A stretch of 64,000 nucleotides of DNA from an uncultured Myxococcales bacterium (GTDB lineage: Bacteria > Myxococcota_A > UBA9042 > CAIXZC01): positions 57,316 through 121,315 of the forward strand of contig CAITUV010000003.1 in NCBI GenBank assembly GCA_903895725.1, given 5' to 3'. This document shows, piece by piece, positions 36,428 through 45,301 of the stretch. Every line of letters begins with the position of its first letter. Within the stretch, counting starts at the first letter, position 1. The position numbers were made by a program, and so were the translations under genes. The notes beneath the pieces were generated by a model that saw only the letters and a list, made by a program, of their open reading frames with translations, was not told where the DNA came from and searched no databases.

Positions 36428-38535
36428 GACATGCCGCTTGGGTGTCCTGTCTTCTTGCCGTGCTGGCGCTCTGGCCGTGTGCTTCTGCCCTGGGGGCGCA
36501 GACCGGAGGGGGCAGGAACCAGCTGTATGCCGCGACGGTGCGCGTGTACTCCATGGGCAACCCGCGATGCGGCGAGGAAGATCTGTTCTGCAACCCCTCC
36601 GGCGGGCATGGGAGCGGGCTGGCGTTCCTGGCCAAGGACGAGAGCGGGGGGAGCATCCACGTGCTGACCAACGCACACGTCATCGATGGCGGGATCGCCG
36701 TGGCGGTGGAGTTCGCCGCGACCGAGGAGAAGCTTCCCGCCGTGGTGGTGCACGCGGACCCCGAGGTCGACGTGGCGGTGCTCCGGGTAAAGGTCAGTCC
36801 CGGCTTCTCAACCGGGAGGCTGAAGCTCGTCGAGCTCGCCGACCTGCCCGTCTGGCGGCTGGAGTCGAACCAGAGCTACCTGAGCGACCCGCTCGGGTCG
36901 CCGATAGAGCCCGGAACGCAGCTCTTCGTGATGGGCTACGGCCTGGAGTCCACGCAGAAGGCACCGGAGATGCGTCCTGCGAACTTCAACCGGTGGTATG
37001 AGCTTGCCGGCACGGATGAGCTCTGGATGCAGGTCTCGGGGGGCGTGAATCCGGGGAACAGCGGAGGACCCGCCTGTGACCAGGACGGGCGTTTCGTCGG
37101 CCTCGTGGTTGCGAAGAGCGCGGTCGGCGAGGACATCGGCTTCGTGATTCCCAGTGCGACCGTGATGCGGGTGGTCGAAGCCGCGTTTGCCCGGCTCACT
37201 CCAGCCATGGTGCTGACGACGTCGAGCGACCAGGCCTATGGTGCGATGGCGAGGAGCACCGCTCACTTCCTCCAGCACATCGAATACGGCGGAAAAGGGG
37301 ACGAGAAGAAGGCCCAGGCCGCTCTGGAGAGCATGAAGACCGAGCTGCAGGCGGCCGTGCAGGCGGACGAGCGATATGCGGACTGCTACATGTTCCTGTC
37401 GTGGGTCCTCTGGAGGCAGTTTCTCTACCTCACTCTGGCCAGGAGCTTCGCGGAGGAGGGAAAGGCCCCCGAGCTGGCCAGCGTGCTCCCCCAGCTCAAG
37501 CAGGAGCAGCGCAAGATGCTGGCCGATACTCACGAGCTCGTGTCCGAGGCCGTCCGCCTGAACCCCGACTACGTGGGCGAGCACCATCCGTCCCACACCT
37601 ACGTGGCGCTCGTCCTGTTCATCGAGAAACAGGCGGGGGTGCTGCTCGGCCCCCGCTCCGGGGCGGAGACCGTCCCCGAGCCGGTGCCGCAGGAAACGCC
37701 TGCCGTCGAGAAGAAACAGGAGATCCAGAAGGAGCCGGAGCCCCCTCCGAACCCGGGCAAAGGCCTCGACCCCGGCTTCGTCGGAGAGTTCGAGGTCGTG
37801 CTCAATTCCCGAGACGAGGACATGGGCCGGATGGGCGGGGGCGCACGATTGTATCTCTGGTATCTGCACCTGACCGGAGGCTACTTCCGCTCGAACAACG
37901 TGTTCGGGCACGGCGCAGAGGACTTCCTGGTGGACTGGGCCAAGCTCGGTCTCGGAGGAGATGTGCCCATCGGACGCAGCGTGCATCTGAGCCTCGAGGC
38001 CGGGTACCTCGGCCTGGGGAGCTCCGGGTACGAGGGCTGGTTCATCGGTGGGAGAATCCGGCCCGGCGGAGGGGTTCTGATCGCCTCGGAGAACCGCTTT
38101 CTGAAAAGCCCCGGCCAGCTCAAGGGCGCCAAGACCGTGTCTGCCGAGGCCGGACAACCCGCCGGGCTTCACGACCTGTACCTGAAGACCGACACGCTCA
38201 ACTTCCAGTCAGGAAACCGGGTCAGTGTGACCCTCGGAAGCATCGTGGACCTGGAAGCGACATTCGACTACCGGGAGTGGTCACCGACCCTGCAGTTCGT
38301 CGGGGGCGGACGCATCTTCCTGGGGGTCGAGGAGTTCTCCTCCTTCATCGGAGGGCTGATCGACAAGGTGGATTTCGCGCATCCGGACCTGCAGGACCTG
38401 ACCTACAAGGGATTCCGACTGGGTTTCCAGGCCGCCTACATGGGCGTCACCTGGCCGGTCGAGTACCAGTACTGGTGGTCGGAGCAGGCATCCTCCGAGC
38501 ACGCTCTGATCACCGGCCTCAGGTTGAGCCTCTGA
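36424..38535 (+). CDS. Trypsin-like (S1C/DegP-type) serine protease with beta-rich, possibly outer-membrane tail
   Basis: Predicted 703 residues with a cleavable signal (ASALGA). The protease domain (about 30-285) has the complete triad: H85 in TNAHVID, D116 in EVDVAVLRV and S213 in GNSGGP. FVGLVVAKSAVGEDIGFVIPS is the usual final strand region of DegP-type domains. No PDZ domain follows. Instead there is a helical region (about 285-410), a Pro/Glu/Lys-rich linker (about 415-447), and about 250 residues of alternating strands and turns (GGARLYLWYLHLTGGYFR..., SVHLSLEAGYLGLGS...) ending LITGLRLSL, which looks like an outer-membrane beta-barrel or lipocalin-sized barrel. This combination is unusual. 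The ATG overlaps the upstream lipoprotein stop, with GGAG 5 bases before it. Confidence 0.82.
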   Translation: MRHAAWVSCLLAVLALWPCASALGAQTGGGRNQLYAATVRVYSMGNPRCGEEDLFCNPSGGHGSGLAFLAKDESGGSIHVLTNAHVIDGGIAVAVEFAATEEKLPAVVVHADPEVDVAVLRVKVSPGFSTGRLKLVELADLPVWRLESNQSYLSDPLGSPIEPGTQLFVMGYGLESTQKAPEMRPANFNRWYELAGTDELWMQVSGGVNPGNSGGPACDQDGRFVGLVVAKSAVGEDIGFVIPSATVMRVVEAAFARLTPAMVLTTSSDQAYGAMARSTAHFLQHIEYGGKGDEKKAQAALESMKTELQAAVQADERYADCYMFLSWVLWRQFLYLTLARSFAEEGKAPELASVLPQLKQEQRKMLADTHELVSEAVRLNPDYVGEHHPSHTYVALVLFIEKQAGVLLGPRSGAETVPEPVPQETPAVEKKQEIQKEPEPPPNPGKGLDPGFVGEFEVVLNSRDEDMGRMGGGARLYLWYLHLTGGYFRSNNVFGHGAEDFLVDWAKLGLGGDVPIGRSVHLSLEAGYLGLGSSGYEGWFIGGRIRPGGGVLIASENRFLKSPGQLKGAKTVSAEAGQPAGLHDLYLKTDTLNFQSGNRVSVTLGSIVDLEATFDYREWSPTLQFVGGGRIFLGVEEFSSFIGGLIDKVDFAHPDLQDLTYKGFRLGFQAAYMGVTWPVEYQYWWSEQASSEHALITGLRLSL

Positions 38536-38620
38536 CCACAGAATCAGTTCCGCCTGGGACCGCCACGCCGCAGGTTCACACCGGAAGCCGGACCTCCGTA
38601 CGCGGGCCGTTGGCAGCGGC

Positions 38621-38650
38621 TTGAGTTGTGCGCCGTGGATGGGGTATGAT
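38621..38650 (+). promoter_or_regulatory. Candidate promoter of the double-signal cysteine-rich protein
   Basis: TTGAGT (38621-38626), 18 bases, TATGAT (38645-38650; five of six -10 bases), 21 bases before the ATG at 38672. Confidence 0.45.
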
Positions 38651-38671
38651 GCGGAGTGCTGGGGGGATGTG

Positions 38672-41446
38672 ATGCGGACTGCGGCTGCGGTTGCTGTGGC
38701 CATGTGGATGCTCGCTGCGCCGGCGGGAAACGCTGAGGCATGCGGGTCGTCCTGCGATTGCCCGCAGGGAAAGCAGTGCGATGCCGCCGGTGCCTGCAAG
38801 CCGGCGGGAACGGTGTCCGGTCCCGGAACGCATCCCGTCTGCTGCACCGGGGGGACGTGCGCTCCGGTCGGTGCCCCCTGCGAGCATCCGGACGGCAGCA
38901 TCGGCGAATGCCCGGAAGAGGGCTGTGCTCCGGCATCGTGTGGTGGCCTCTCCCTGGGCTGCGGAAACGCGGAGGACGGATGCGGCGGTACGGTCTACTG
39001 CGGAGCCTGCCCTGAGTTGCACGCCTGTATCGACGGCATCTGCGTGAAAGCCTGCGTACCGGACTGCACCGACAAGGAATGCGGCGACGACGGCTGCGGG
39101 GGATCGTGTGGCGGATGTCCCCCGAGCTGGTCCTGCAAGGAAGACTTCAAGTGCGGCTTCTGCAAGGGCGATTGTACCGGGAAGGAATGCGGCTCGGACG
39201 GCTGCTCGGGGAGCTGCGGCGAGTGCCCCGTGGGCGAAACCTGCACGAACCTCCAGTTCTGCGTCCCGTGCCGGGGTGACTGCTCGGGGAGGGAATGTGG
39301 GGACGACGGCTGCGGTGGCAGCTGCGGCACCTGCGGCTTCGGGCGGGCCTGCTCCGAGTCCGGCGTCTGTGAGTGCGTTGCAGACTGCATCAACAAGGAG
39401 TGCGGTGATAACGGGTGCGGCGGGAGCTGCGGCACATGCCCGCTGGGCTGGCACTGTTCGGCGCAAGGCTACTGCGCGACTCTGGGCGATCCTGAACCGC
39501 AGTTCGAGGATGTGCAGCCCGTTGATATCGTGGCGGAAACCCCGGGAGTCGGGCTCGACGCGTCGCCGCTGGACCTGTCTCGGGCACTGGAAGCCCTGGA
39601 GTCATCGGGCCCGGGGGCCGATATCGGCCGGCCGGTGGAATGCCCCCAAGGGCAGCACGCGGTGTACGGCGTGTGTGCCAGGGACACGCCGACGGAGAAG
39701 CCGACCGAGTCCGGGACCGGCTGTGCGGTGGGGCGGTCGTCCGAGGGGTATCCGATGGCCCTCGTGACGCTCCTGCTGCTCTGCGCAACGATCCTCGCCG
39801 CGAGGTTGGGCCGGCCCCGGCTGCGACGGGCTGGTGTCCTGTCCCTGATCCTGCTCGTGCTGGGAGTCGCCTGCTCCGAAACGCGGGTCGTGGGGGCAAT
39901 CGACGTTCCCGGCGACCTGGCGGGGGAGCTGCCCGACGCTCCGTCCTCCGACAACCTCTCGGGAGGGGTGGACCTCGATTCCACTCCCGGCGGGGGCAAG
40001 GACTCGGGCGCTCCGCGCGAAGAGCTCCAATCCTGCACCCACCAGTGCGGGCCGAAGGGCAAGACGCAATGCTCGGGGGAGCAGTACGTGCTCTGCCGGG
40101 ACCTGGACTCGGACGGCTGCCTCGAATGGAGTGAGCCGATGCTCTGCCCGGGACTCGGATCCTGCCTGGCCGGAGGCTGTCAGTGCACGCCCGACTGCAC
40201 GGAGAAGGAATGCGGGTTTGACGGCTGCTACGGGAGCTGCGGCACGTGCGGCGCGGGTACCGTCTGCAGCAGCTACGTGTGCGTGCCGGAAGGGTCGCTC
40301 GACTGCAAGCCGGGCGAAGTCCAGGAGGAACCCTGCTGGACCTGCGGGAAGCGAACCCGGACGTGCGGGCCGGAGGGCGTCTGGATGGCGTGGGGCGATT
40401 GCACTGCGGGGGGAGAATGCTCGCCGGGCACCGTGGACAAGAAGCCGTGCGGCGTGTGCGGCAGCCAGGAGCGGTCCTGCGATACCGAGTGCCACTGGGG
40501 GGAATTCTCGCAGTGCGTCGAAGTCGGCGAGTGCATGCCCGGGGATGCGGACGGGCAGCCGTGCGGCAAGTGCGGCATACAGACCCGCACGTGCAAGGAC
40601 GATTGCACCTGGGGACAGTTCGAAGCGTGCCAGGGGGAAGGAGTGTGTCTTCCCGACCAGGTCGAGCAGCAACCGTGTGAGCTGTGCGGGACGCGCTCCC
40701 GAAAGTGCGGGGAGTCATGCACCTGGCCGGCCTGGGGACCCTGTGAAAACCAGGGAGTGTGCCTGGCAGGACAGATGCAGACCGAAGCGTGCGGCAACTG
40801 CGGGACGCACTCGAGAAGTTGCACCCCGGACTGCCAGTGGGCCGAGTGGGGACAGTGCCTGAATTCCGGGCCGTGCAAGCCGGGACAGACCCAGGGATGC
40901 GGTGCATGCGGCACGCAACAGTGCAGCAGCTTCTGCCAGTGGGGGGCGTGCCTCAACGAAGGGGAGTGCATTCCGGGCACCACGTCGACCGCAGGTTGCC
41001 CCGCCTGTCGGGCGCGCACCTGCACCAACCAGTGTACCTGGGGCGATCAGTGTTTCGGCTGCGGCGGCTGCAACGCGATGACTCAGTGCGGAATGGGCTG
41101 CCCGGCCGGCTACCACTCAACCGGATACTCCTGCAACCTGGGGTGCGGTGGCAGCTGCTGGAGCGACAACCAGACCTCGTGTGCCCCCGACTGCGGAAAC
41201 TCCTTCTCCGCGTGCGGGATGGGTTGCCCATCCGGCTACCATCCGACCGGCTACTCGTGCAGCCTGAGCTGCGGCGACAGCTGTTTCAGCGACAACCAGA
41301 CGACCTGCGCCGCCAACCAGGGGGCCAGCTTCCAGACCTGCGGGATGGGCTGCCCGGCAGGCTACCACGCGACCGGCTACTCGTGCAGCCTGAGCTGCGG
41401 CGACAGTTGCTGGAGCGACAACCAGACGACCTGCGTGCAGAACTGA
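38672..41446 (+). CDS. Cysteine-rich surface protein with internal sorting tail and lipoprotein signal (possible gene fusion)
   Basis: Predicted 924 residues in one uninterrupted frame. A signal peptide (MRTAAAVAVAMWMLAAPAG) precedes five or more CxxDCxxKECGDDGCGGSCGxC modules (about 120-270). At about 348-386 comes GTGCAVGRSSEG, a hydrophobic stretch (MALVTLLLLCATILAA) and RLGRPRLRR, which looks like a MYXO-CTERM-type sorting tail. It is followed at once by VLSLILLVLGVAC, with C401 in a good lipobox, and an Asp/Gly/Ser linker. The second half has CxPGxxxxxPCGxCGxQxRxCxxxCxW repeats (about 545-780) and three closing repeats of CGMGCPAGYHxTGYSC. It reads like two proteins joined in frame. A TTG at 39806 could start the second as an independent lipoprotein. 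Confidence 0.8.
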   Translation: MRTAAAVAVAMWMLAAPAGNAEACGSSCDCPQGKQCDAAGACKPAGTVSGPGTHPVCCTGGTCAPVGAPCEHPDGSIGECPEEGCAPASCGGLSLGCGNAEDGCGGTVYCGACPELHACIDGICVKACVPDCTDKECGDDGCGGSCGGCPPSWSCKEDFKCGFCKGDCTGKECGSDGCSGSCGECPVGETCTNLQFCVPCRGDCSGRECGDDGCGGSCGTCGFGRACSESGVCECVADCINKECGDNGCGGSCGTCPLGWHCSAQGYCATLGDPEPQFEDVQPVDIVAETPGVGLDASPLDLSRALEALESSGPGADIGRPVECPQGQHAVYGVCARDTPTEKPTESGTGCAVGRSSEGYPMALVTLLLLCATILAARLGRPRLRRAGVLSLILLVLGVACSETRVVGAIDVPGDLAGELPDAPSSDNLSGGVDLDSTPGGGKDSGAPREELQSCTHQCGPKGKTQCSGEQYVLCRDLDSDGCLEWSEPMLCPGLGSCLAGGCQCTPDCTEKECGFDGCYGSCGTCGAGTVCSSYVCVPEGSLDCKPGEVQEEPCWTCGKRTRTCGPEGVWMAWGDCTAGGECSPGTVDKKPCGVCGSQERSCDTECHWGEFSQCVEVGECMPGDADGQPCGKCGIQTRTCKDDCTWGQFEACQGEGVCLPDQVEQQPCELCGTRSRKCGESCTWPAWGPCENQGVCLAGQMQTEACGNCGTHSRSCTPDCQWAEWGQCLNSGPCKPGQTQGCGACGTQQCSSFCQWGACLNEGECIPGTTSTAGCPACRARTCTNQCTWGDQCFGCGGCNAMTQCGMGCPAGYHSTGYSCNLGCGGSCWSDNQTSCAPDCGNSFSACGMGCPSGYHPTGYSCSLSCGDSCFSDNQTTCAANQGASFQTCGMGCPAGYHATGYSCSLSCGDSCWSDNQTTCVQN

Positions 41447-41507
41447 TTCGGCACGCGTGGATGGCGTTCAGCATCGGTGCACACGCTGACGCCGGGAGGG
41501 AGACGCA

Positions 41508-44207
41508 ATGATGCGAGCCGTGCCCCTCATCCTGGCCGCATTGGCAGCGGCCGGCGCTTCCTGCAATGGCGGCAACGTCGTGGAGAAGCAGGATTCCTCG
41601 GTGTCCTTCGATTTCGGCCCGTCCCGACAGGATTCGGGCACCCGTGGAGAGCTTCCAGGCGACGGGCGTACCGGTGAGAAGGATGCCCTCTCTGCAGACT
41701 CAATCTCTGTCGACGCACATTCCGCAGACGCACACGCTGCCGATGTCCTCCCTGCCGACGCTCACCTTGCCGACACACTTTCGGAGATGCTGACAGACCT
41801 CCCTGCAGACGCGGTCTCCGACCCGGGGACGGCCGGCCCCCTGGATGCTTCCAAGGACGCTGCCGGCGATAGTGCCGGCGATGCTGCCCCGGACTCGGGT
41901 CAAGATGCTGATGTTGACCCCTGCATGCCCGATTGTGCGGGGATGCAGTGTGGCGACGACGGCTGCGGCGGAAGCTGCGGAACCTGCCCGGGACTCCAGG
42001 ATGTCTGCCAGGCCGGCGTGTGCTCGTGTACTCCCGCCTGCGTCGGAAAGTCGTGCGGTGACGACGGCTGCGGCGGCTCGTGCGGGAGCTGTCCCGGCGG
42101 TTTCAACTGCCAGGGGAATGCCTGCGTCCAGGGGCCTTGCGTTCCCGACTGTGCCGGAAAGCAGTGCGGCAGTGACGGCTGCGGCGGCTCGTGCGGGAGC
42201 TGTCCGGGGGGCCAGCAGTGCCTCGACGGTGCGTGCAAGCCGGTCGGCGGGGGCGGCACTCTGGCGTCGTCATATCGGGGCACTACGCTGGTCCGCAAGG
42301 GGCATGACTACGGCCCGACCATCGTCCAGGACGGCGGAAAGTGGCACATGTGGTGGTGCGGCGCTCCGTCCCAGCCCGGGGCCTGGGACTCCGTCTGGTA
42401 CGCATCATCATCGGACGGGCTCACGTGGTCGTGTCCCGTGGAGGCAATCCTGGTCAGCAAGGGGAGCCTGGACGGAAGCGCTGTGTGCGACCCGTCGGCC
42501 GTCAAGGTCGGGGGCACCTGGTACCTCTACTATACCGGCATCAACTCGGACATCGATTGGAGCAACCGGGTCTTCCTGGCCACTGCCGGCACTCCCGCAG
42601 GCCCCTGGAACAAGCACCCGAGCAACAGCAACCCACAGCCCGTGCTGCAGGACCCTGCGTGCAACAAGAACGACCCGAACGACTACTGCGTCGGCCAGTC
42701 GACCGTCCTGTACAAGGACGGCCTCTTCTACCACTGGTACACGGACAGCGGCAAAGGGGGCGGGGCACCGCCGAGCCCACTGGTGACGATGCTGGCCACA
42801 TCCGCAGACGGCATCAACTACGCGGTGCAGAACAACGGGCAGCCGGTCTTCAATCACGCGGACACGTCGGTGCTGTACGACAGTGTGTCGGGCATGTTCG
42901 TGATGGTCTACGGCAACGTGGACGACAACCAGCTCTACTGGACCACGTCGCCGGACGGTATCAACTGGCTTCCGCACGACGGGGCCCGGAACATCGACGT
43001 CAACTTCGCGAACGGACAGAACCACAATCCCGGCCTGGCGGGGAACGTTCACGGCCACTTCTCCGGGACCACGTTCGTCATGTACGGAGCGGGGACGGGA
43101 TGGGGAATCTGGGACATGGACCGTTCCGAAGTGGTGTTCGGGCAGGGAGCCTCGGCCCAGGCCATGTGCGGCCAGTGCGCTCCGGGCGGAGCGTGCGGGG
43201 CCGCTTGCGGCGGGCTCGGTTTTTGCGGGGCCCCGGGTAGCACAAACCCTCAAGCCTGCTGCACCTGCCCCGGCGACCCGTGCACCGGCGGACAGGGGTG
43301 TGGCGGCTGCCTGGGCAAGTTCGCCTCGTGCAAGGAGGCATGCAAGGCATCGGGCTTCCCCACGGGCACGTGCGCGTTCCCGGGCAGCAACGACCCTGCG
43401 GCCTGCTGCTCGTGCTCCGGCTGGACCGACTGCCAGGGATGCCTCGGCGGACAGCCCGACTGTGCGGCCGCGTGCCAGTCCACCGGTGCCGTCGGCGGAA
43501 CCTGTGCGTACCCGGACAGTGCGGACCCCACGAAGTGCTGCACATGCCAGTGGGACAACTGCAAGGGGTGCCTCGCTGGAAAGCCGGATTGCGCCACGGC
43601 CTGCAAGGATGCCGGGTATCCAGGCGGCGTGTGCGGGAACCCGACCAGCACCGACCCGTCATCCTGCTGCTCGTGCACAGGCTGGACCAACTGCCAGGGA
43701 TGCCTCGGTGGACAGCCCAACTGTGCGGCTGCCTGCCAACTCGGCGGGTTCTCAACCGGCCTCTGCGCCTATCCGGACAGCACCGACACGAACAAGTGCT
43801 GTGAGTGCAAGTTCGACAACTGCAAAGGATGCCTGGTGGGACATCCCGACTGTGCGTCCGCGTGCCAGGGCTCGGGTTACCAGACGGGAACCTGTGCCGT
43901 CCCGGACAGCACCAACCCGTCGCAATGCTGCTCCTGCCAGGCCTGGACCAACTGCCAGGGGTGCCTGGGAGGCTTCGCCGACTGTGCGGACGCCTGCCAC
44001 CACTCGGGCAAGCCGAACGGATGGTGCGCCTACCCGGACAGCACCAACCCCACGGCCTGTTGTGCGTGCTCGCCGGACACGGGCTGCGAAGGATGCGTCG
44101 GCAAGTACCCCAACTGCATGGCCGCGTGCCAGGCAGGCGGTGCTGCCGGAGGCTGGTGCGCAGTTCCCGGCAGCCAGAACCCCGGTGCCTGCTGCGCCTG
44201 CTTCTGA
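41508..44207 (+). CDS. Beta-propeller (GH43-like) lipoprotein with tandem eight-cysteine repeats
   Basis: Predicted 899 residues. ATG at 41508 after GGGAGGGAG; lipobox GASC. A low-complexity Asp/Ala/Ser/His linker (about 60-135) precedes three CGDDGCGGSCGxCPG modules (about 140-245). Residues about 259-540 form a propeller-like domain whose blades start YGPTIVQDGGKWHMWWCG, DPSAVKVGGTWYLYYTG, QSTVLYKDGLFYHWYTD and TSVLYDSVSGMFVMVYG. This is the pattern of five-bladed glycosidase propellers (GH43/GH117/GH130 type), so a carbohydrate-active or binding role is likely, although I cannot confirm the acidic catalytic residues. From about residue 550 to the end are seven repeats of 42-44 residues, each with cysteines CxGC, Cx3C, GxC and CCxC. 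Confidence 0.82.
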   Translation: MMRAVPLILAALAAAGASCNGGNVVEKQDSSVSFDFGPSRQDSGTRGELPGDGRTGEKDALSADSISVDAHSADAHAADVLPADAHLADTLSEMLTDLPADAVSDPGTAGPLDASKDAAGDSAGDAAPDSGQDADVDPCMPDCAGMQCGDDGCGGSCGTCPGLQDVCQAGVCSCTPACVGKSCGDDGCGGSCGSCPGGFNCQGNACVQGPCVPDCAGKQCGSDGCGGSCGSCPGGQQCLDGACKPVGGGGTLASSYRGTTLVRKGHDYGPTIVQDGGKWHMWWCGAPSQPGAWDSVWYASSSDGLTWSCPVEAILVSKGSLDGSAVCDPSAVKVGGTWYLYYTGINSDIDWSNRVFLATAGTPAGPWNKHPSNSNPQPVLQDPACNKNDPNDYCVGQSTVLYKDGLFYHWYTDSGKGGGAPPSPLVTMLATSADGINYAVQNNGQPVFNHADTSVLYDSVSGMFVMVYGNVDDNQLYWTTSPDGINWLPHDGARNIDVNFANGQNHNPGLAGNVHGHFSGTTFVMYGAGTGWGIWDMDRSEVVFGQGASAQAMCGQCAPGGACGAACGGLGFCGAPGSTNPQACCTCPGDPCTGGQGCGGCLGKFASCKEACKASGFPTGTCAFPGSNDPAACCSCSGWTDCQGCLGGQPDCAAACQSTGAVGGTCAYPDSADPTKCCTCQWDNCKGCLAGKPDCATACKDAGYPGGVCGNPTSTDPSSCCSCTGWTNCQGCLGGQPNCAAACQLGGFSTGLCAYPDSTDTNKCCECKFDNCKGCLVGHPDCASACQGSGYQTGTCAVPDSTNPSQCCSCQAWTNCQGCLGGFADCADACHHSGKPNGWCAYPDSTNPTACCACSPDTGCEGCVGKYPNCMAACQAGGAAGGWCAVPGSQNPGACCACF
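43250..44204 (+). repeat. Seven tandem eight-cysteine (defensin-like) units
   Basis: Each unit of about 129 bases encodes CxGCLGGxPDCAAAC...GGxC...DPxxCCxC. Units 2, 4 and 6 share WTxCQGCLGG and units 3 and 5 share DNCKGCL, giving an alternating two-unit period. Confidence 0.8.
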
Positions 44208-44239
44208 GTGGCTGAACGGCCAGACTCCTGCTGCCAGGC

Positions 44240-44346
44240 TCAGTTCAGCGGAACGCTCGATGTGAAGAGCCCACCGTCCAGGACTGAAATACCGTCCACG
44301 AAACGGAAATCGGGCAGAAGCCCGGATGCGCGGACACTGAATCCCC
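44240..44346 (-). pseudogene. Deletion remnant of the two-gene operon at 45447-50104
   Basis: Read leftward, the DNA first encodes DSVSAHPGFCPISV, matching the C-terminus of the cysteine-rich lipoprotein at 47786-50104 (DAVSAHLGFCPISV). It then encodes, in another frame, FVDGISVLDGGLFTSSVPLN-stop, matching the C-terminus of the gene at 45447-47774 (FVDGVSVQDEGTFTLSVLLN-stop). In the intact copy these two ends lie about 2.3 kb apart in the same order. The simplest explanation is a duplicated operon copy that lost the whole second gene except its last codons. Confidence 0.7.
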
Positions 44347-44405
44347 CAATCGCGCTGCCCCTGCTGCCGGAATCCGGCCGGTGGTGACCAGGGGGAGAGT
44401 CTCCG

Positions 44406-45170
44406 TCACATTCCGGTCGGGTGCAACGCGCCCCCGACCAGGAACGCTGCCAGCCAGAGCAGCACGCCCAGCAGAATCATCCCGAAGCCATCGTTGCGTA
44501 CGCTCCTTCCCTGCTTCCCACTGAGCAACAGGGTTCGCGTCGCTACGCCCTGCACGATTCCCCCGCAAAGCAGCAATGAGAGAACACCGTTGCCGGGGAG
44601 CTCCGCCCGATAGTAGGGCCAGAAGAACACGACGACAGCGCCGAGAGCGATCAGCATGAACACCGTCGAAGCCAGACGCTCGTTCCGACTGGGCAACGAT
44701 GAGAACTGAGCAAGCAGGAGCACGGCGACGATGGTTGCCGCAGCGTCAATCGAAAATGCCTGGATTGCCAGATCGATTGGAGATCCGCTCATGCTGACCA
44801 GGGCAGCCAGAGCCCATGCAGGCCCGTCGAGCAGATCGAACAGTGCGACCATGAGGGACCTGGGCCTTGGCGAAGCCATGGCGGCAACGGCCAGGAACGT
44901 GCCCACCACCACGATTCCGCCCAGGAATTCCAGCGCCGGATAGGCTTGCCCGTGCCGATAGAGAACGGAGAAAGTCGCCAGGGCCGGAAGAATGGCCAGA
45001 TAGCCCCGGTTCGCCTTCCACAGGACTTCAGTGATGCCGCGGCTGAGCGGCGAGAGCCCCGCTCTGTCCGAGCCGCAGCCGGCCTCTGGAAAGGCGTTGC
45101 CCGTCGCCTGGGACCCACCGGAGGAGGCCGACGGGCGGAAGCTCCGCTCCGTCATCGAGGTTCTGCCCAT
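44406..45170 (-). CDS. Polytopic membrane protein of unknown function
   Basis: Predicted 254 residues. ATG codons occur at 45176, 45170 and 45155; the one at 45170 sits 6 bases after GAGGG. A hydrophilic N-terminus of about 45 residues is followed by about seven hydrophobic segments, for example YLAILPALATFSVLY, LEFLGGIVVVGTFLAVAAMA, AATIVAVLLLAQF, VFMLIALGAVVVFFWPYY and ILLGVLLWLAAFLVGGAL. There is no conserved charged motif inside the helices that I can assign to a transporter or enzyme family. It is on the same strand as the operon upstream, but 276 bases separate them and a weak promoter lies in the gap. Confidence 0.65.
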   Translation of the reverse strand: MGRTSMTERSFRPSASSGGSQATGNAFPEAGCGSDRAGLSPLSRGITEVLWKANRGYLAILPALATFSVLYRHGQAYPALEFLGGIVVVGTFLAVAAMASPRPRSLMVALFDLLDGPAWALAALVSMSGSPIDLAIQAFSIDAAATIVAVLLLAQFSSLPSRNERLASTVFMLIALGAVVVFFWPYYRAELPGNGVLSLLLCGGIVQGVATRTLLLSGKQGRSVRNDGFGMILLGVLLWLAAFLVGGALHPTGM

Positions 45171-45272
45171 GGTCATCCCTCATCGTAGCCCGGGAATCAC
45201 CCGCTGAGGGGTGACCGGCGCCGCAGGGGCACCGCATGCCCGCAGAGCGACGCGACGCCGAGTGGCACCCAG

Positions 45273-45301
45273 AAGATAGCCACGCCGTCGACGGCCGACA
45301 A
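45273..45301 (-). promoter_or_regulatory. Weak candidate promoter of the polytopic membrane protein
   Basis: Leftward TTGTCG, 17 bases, TATCTT, about 100 bases before the start at 45170. Low confidence. Confidence 0.2.
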
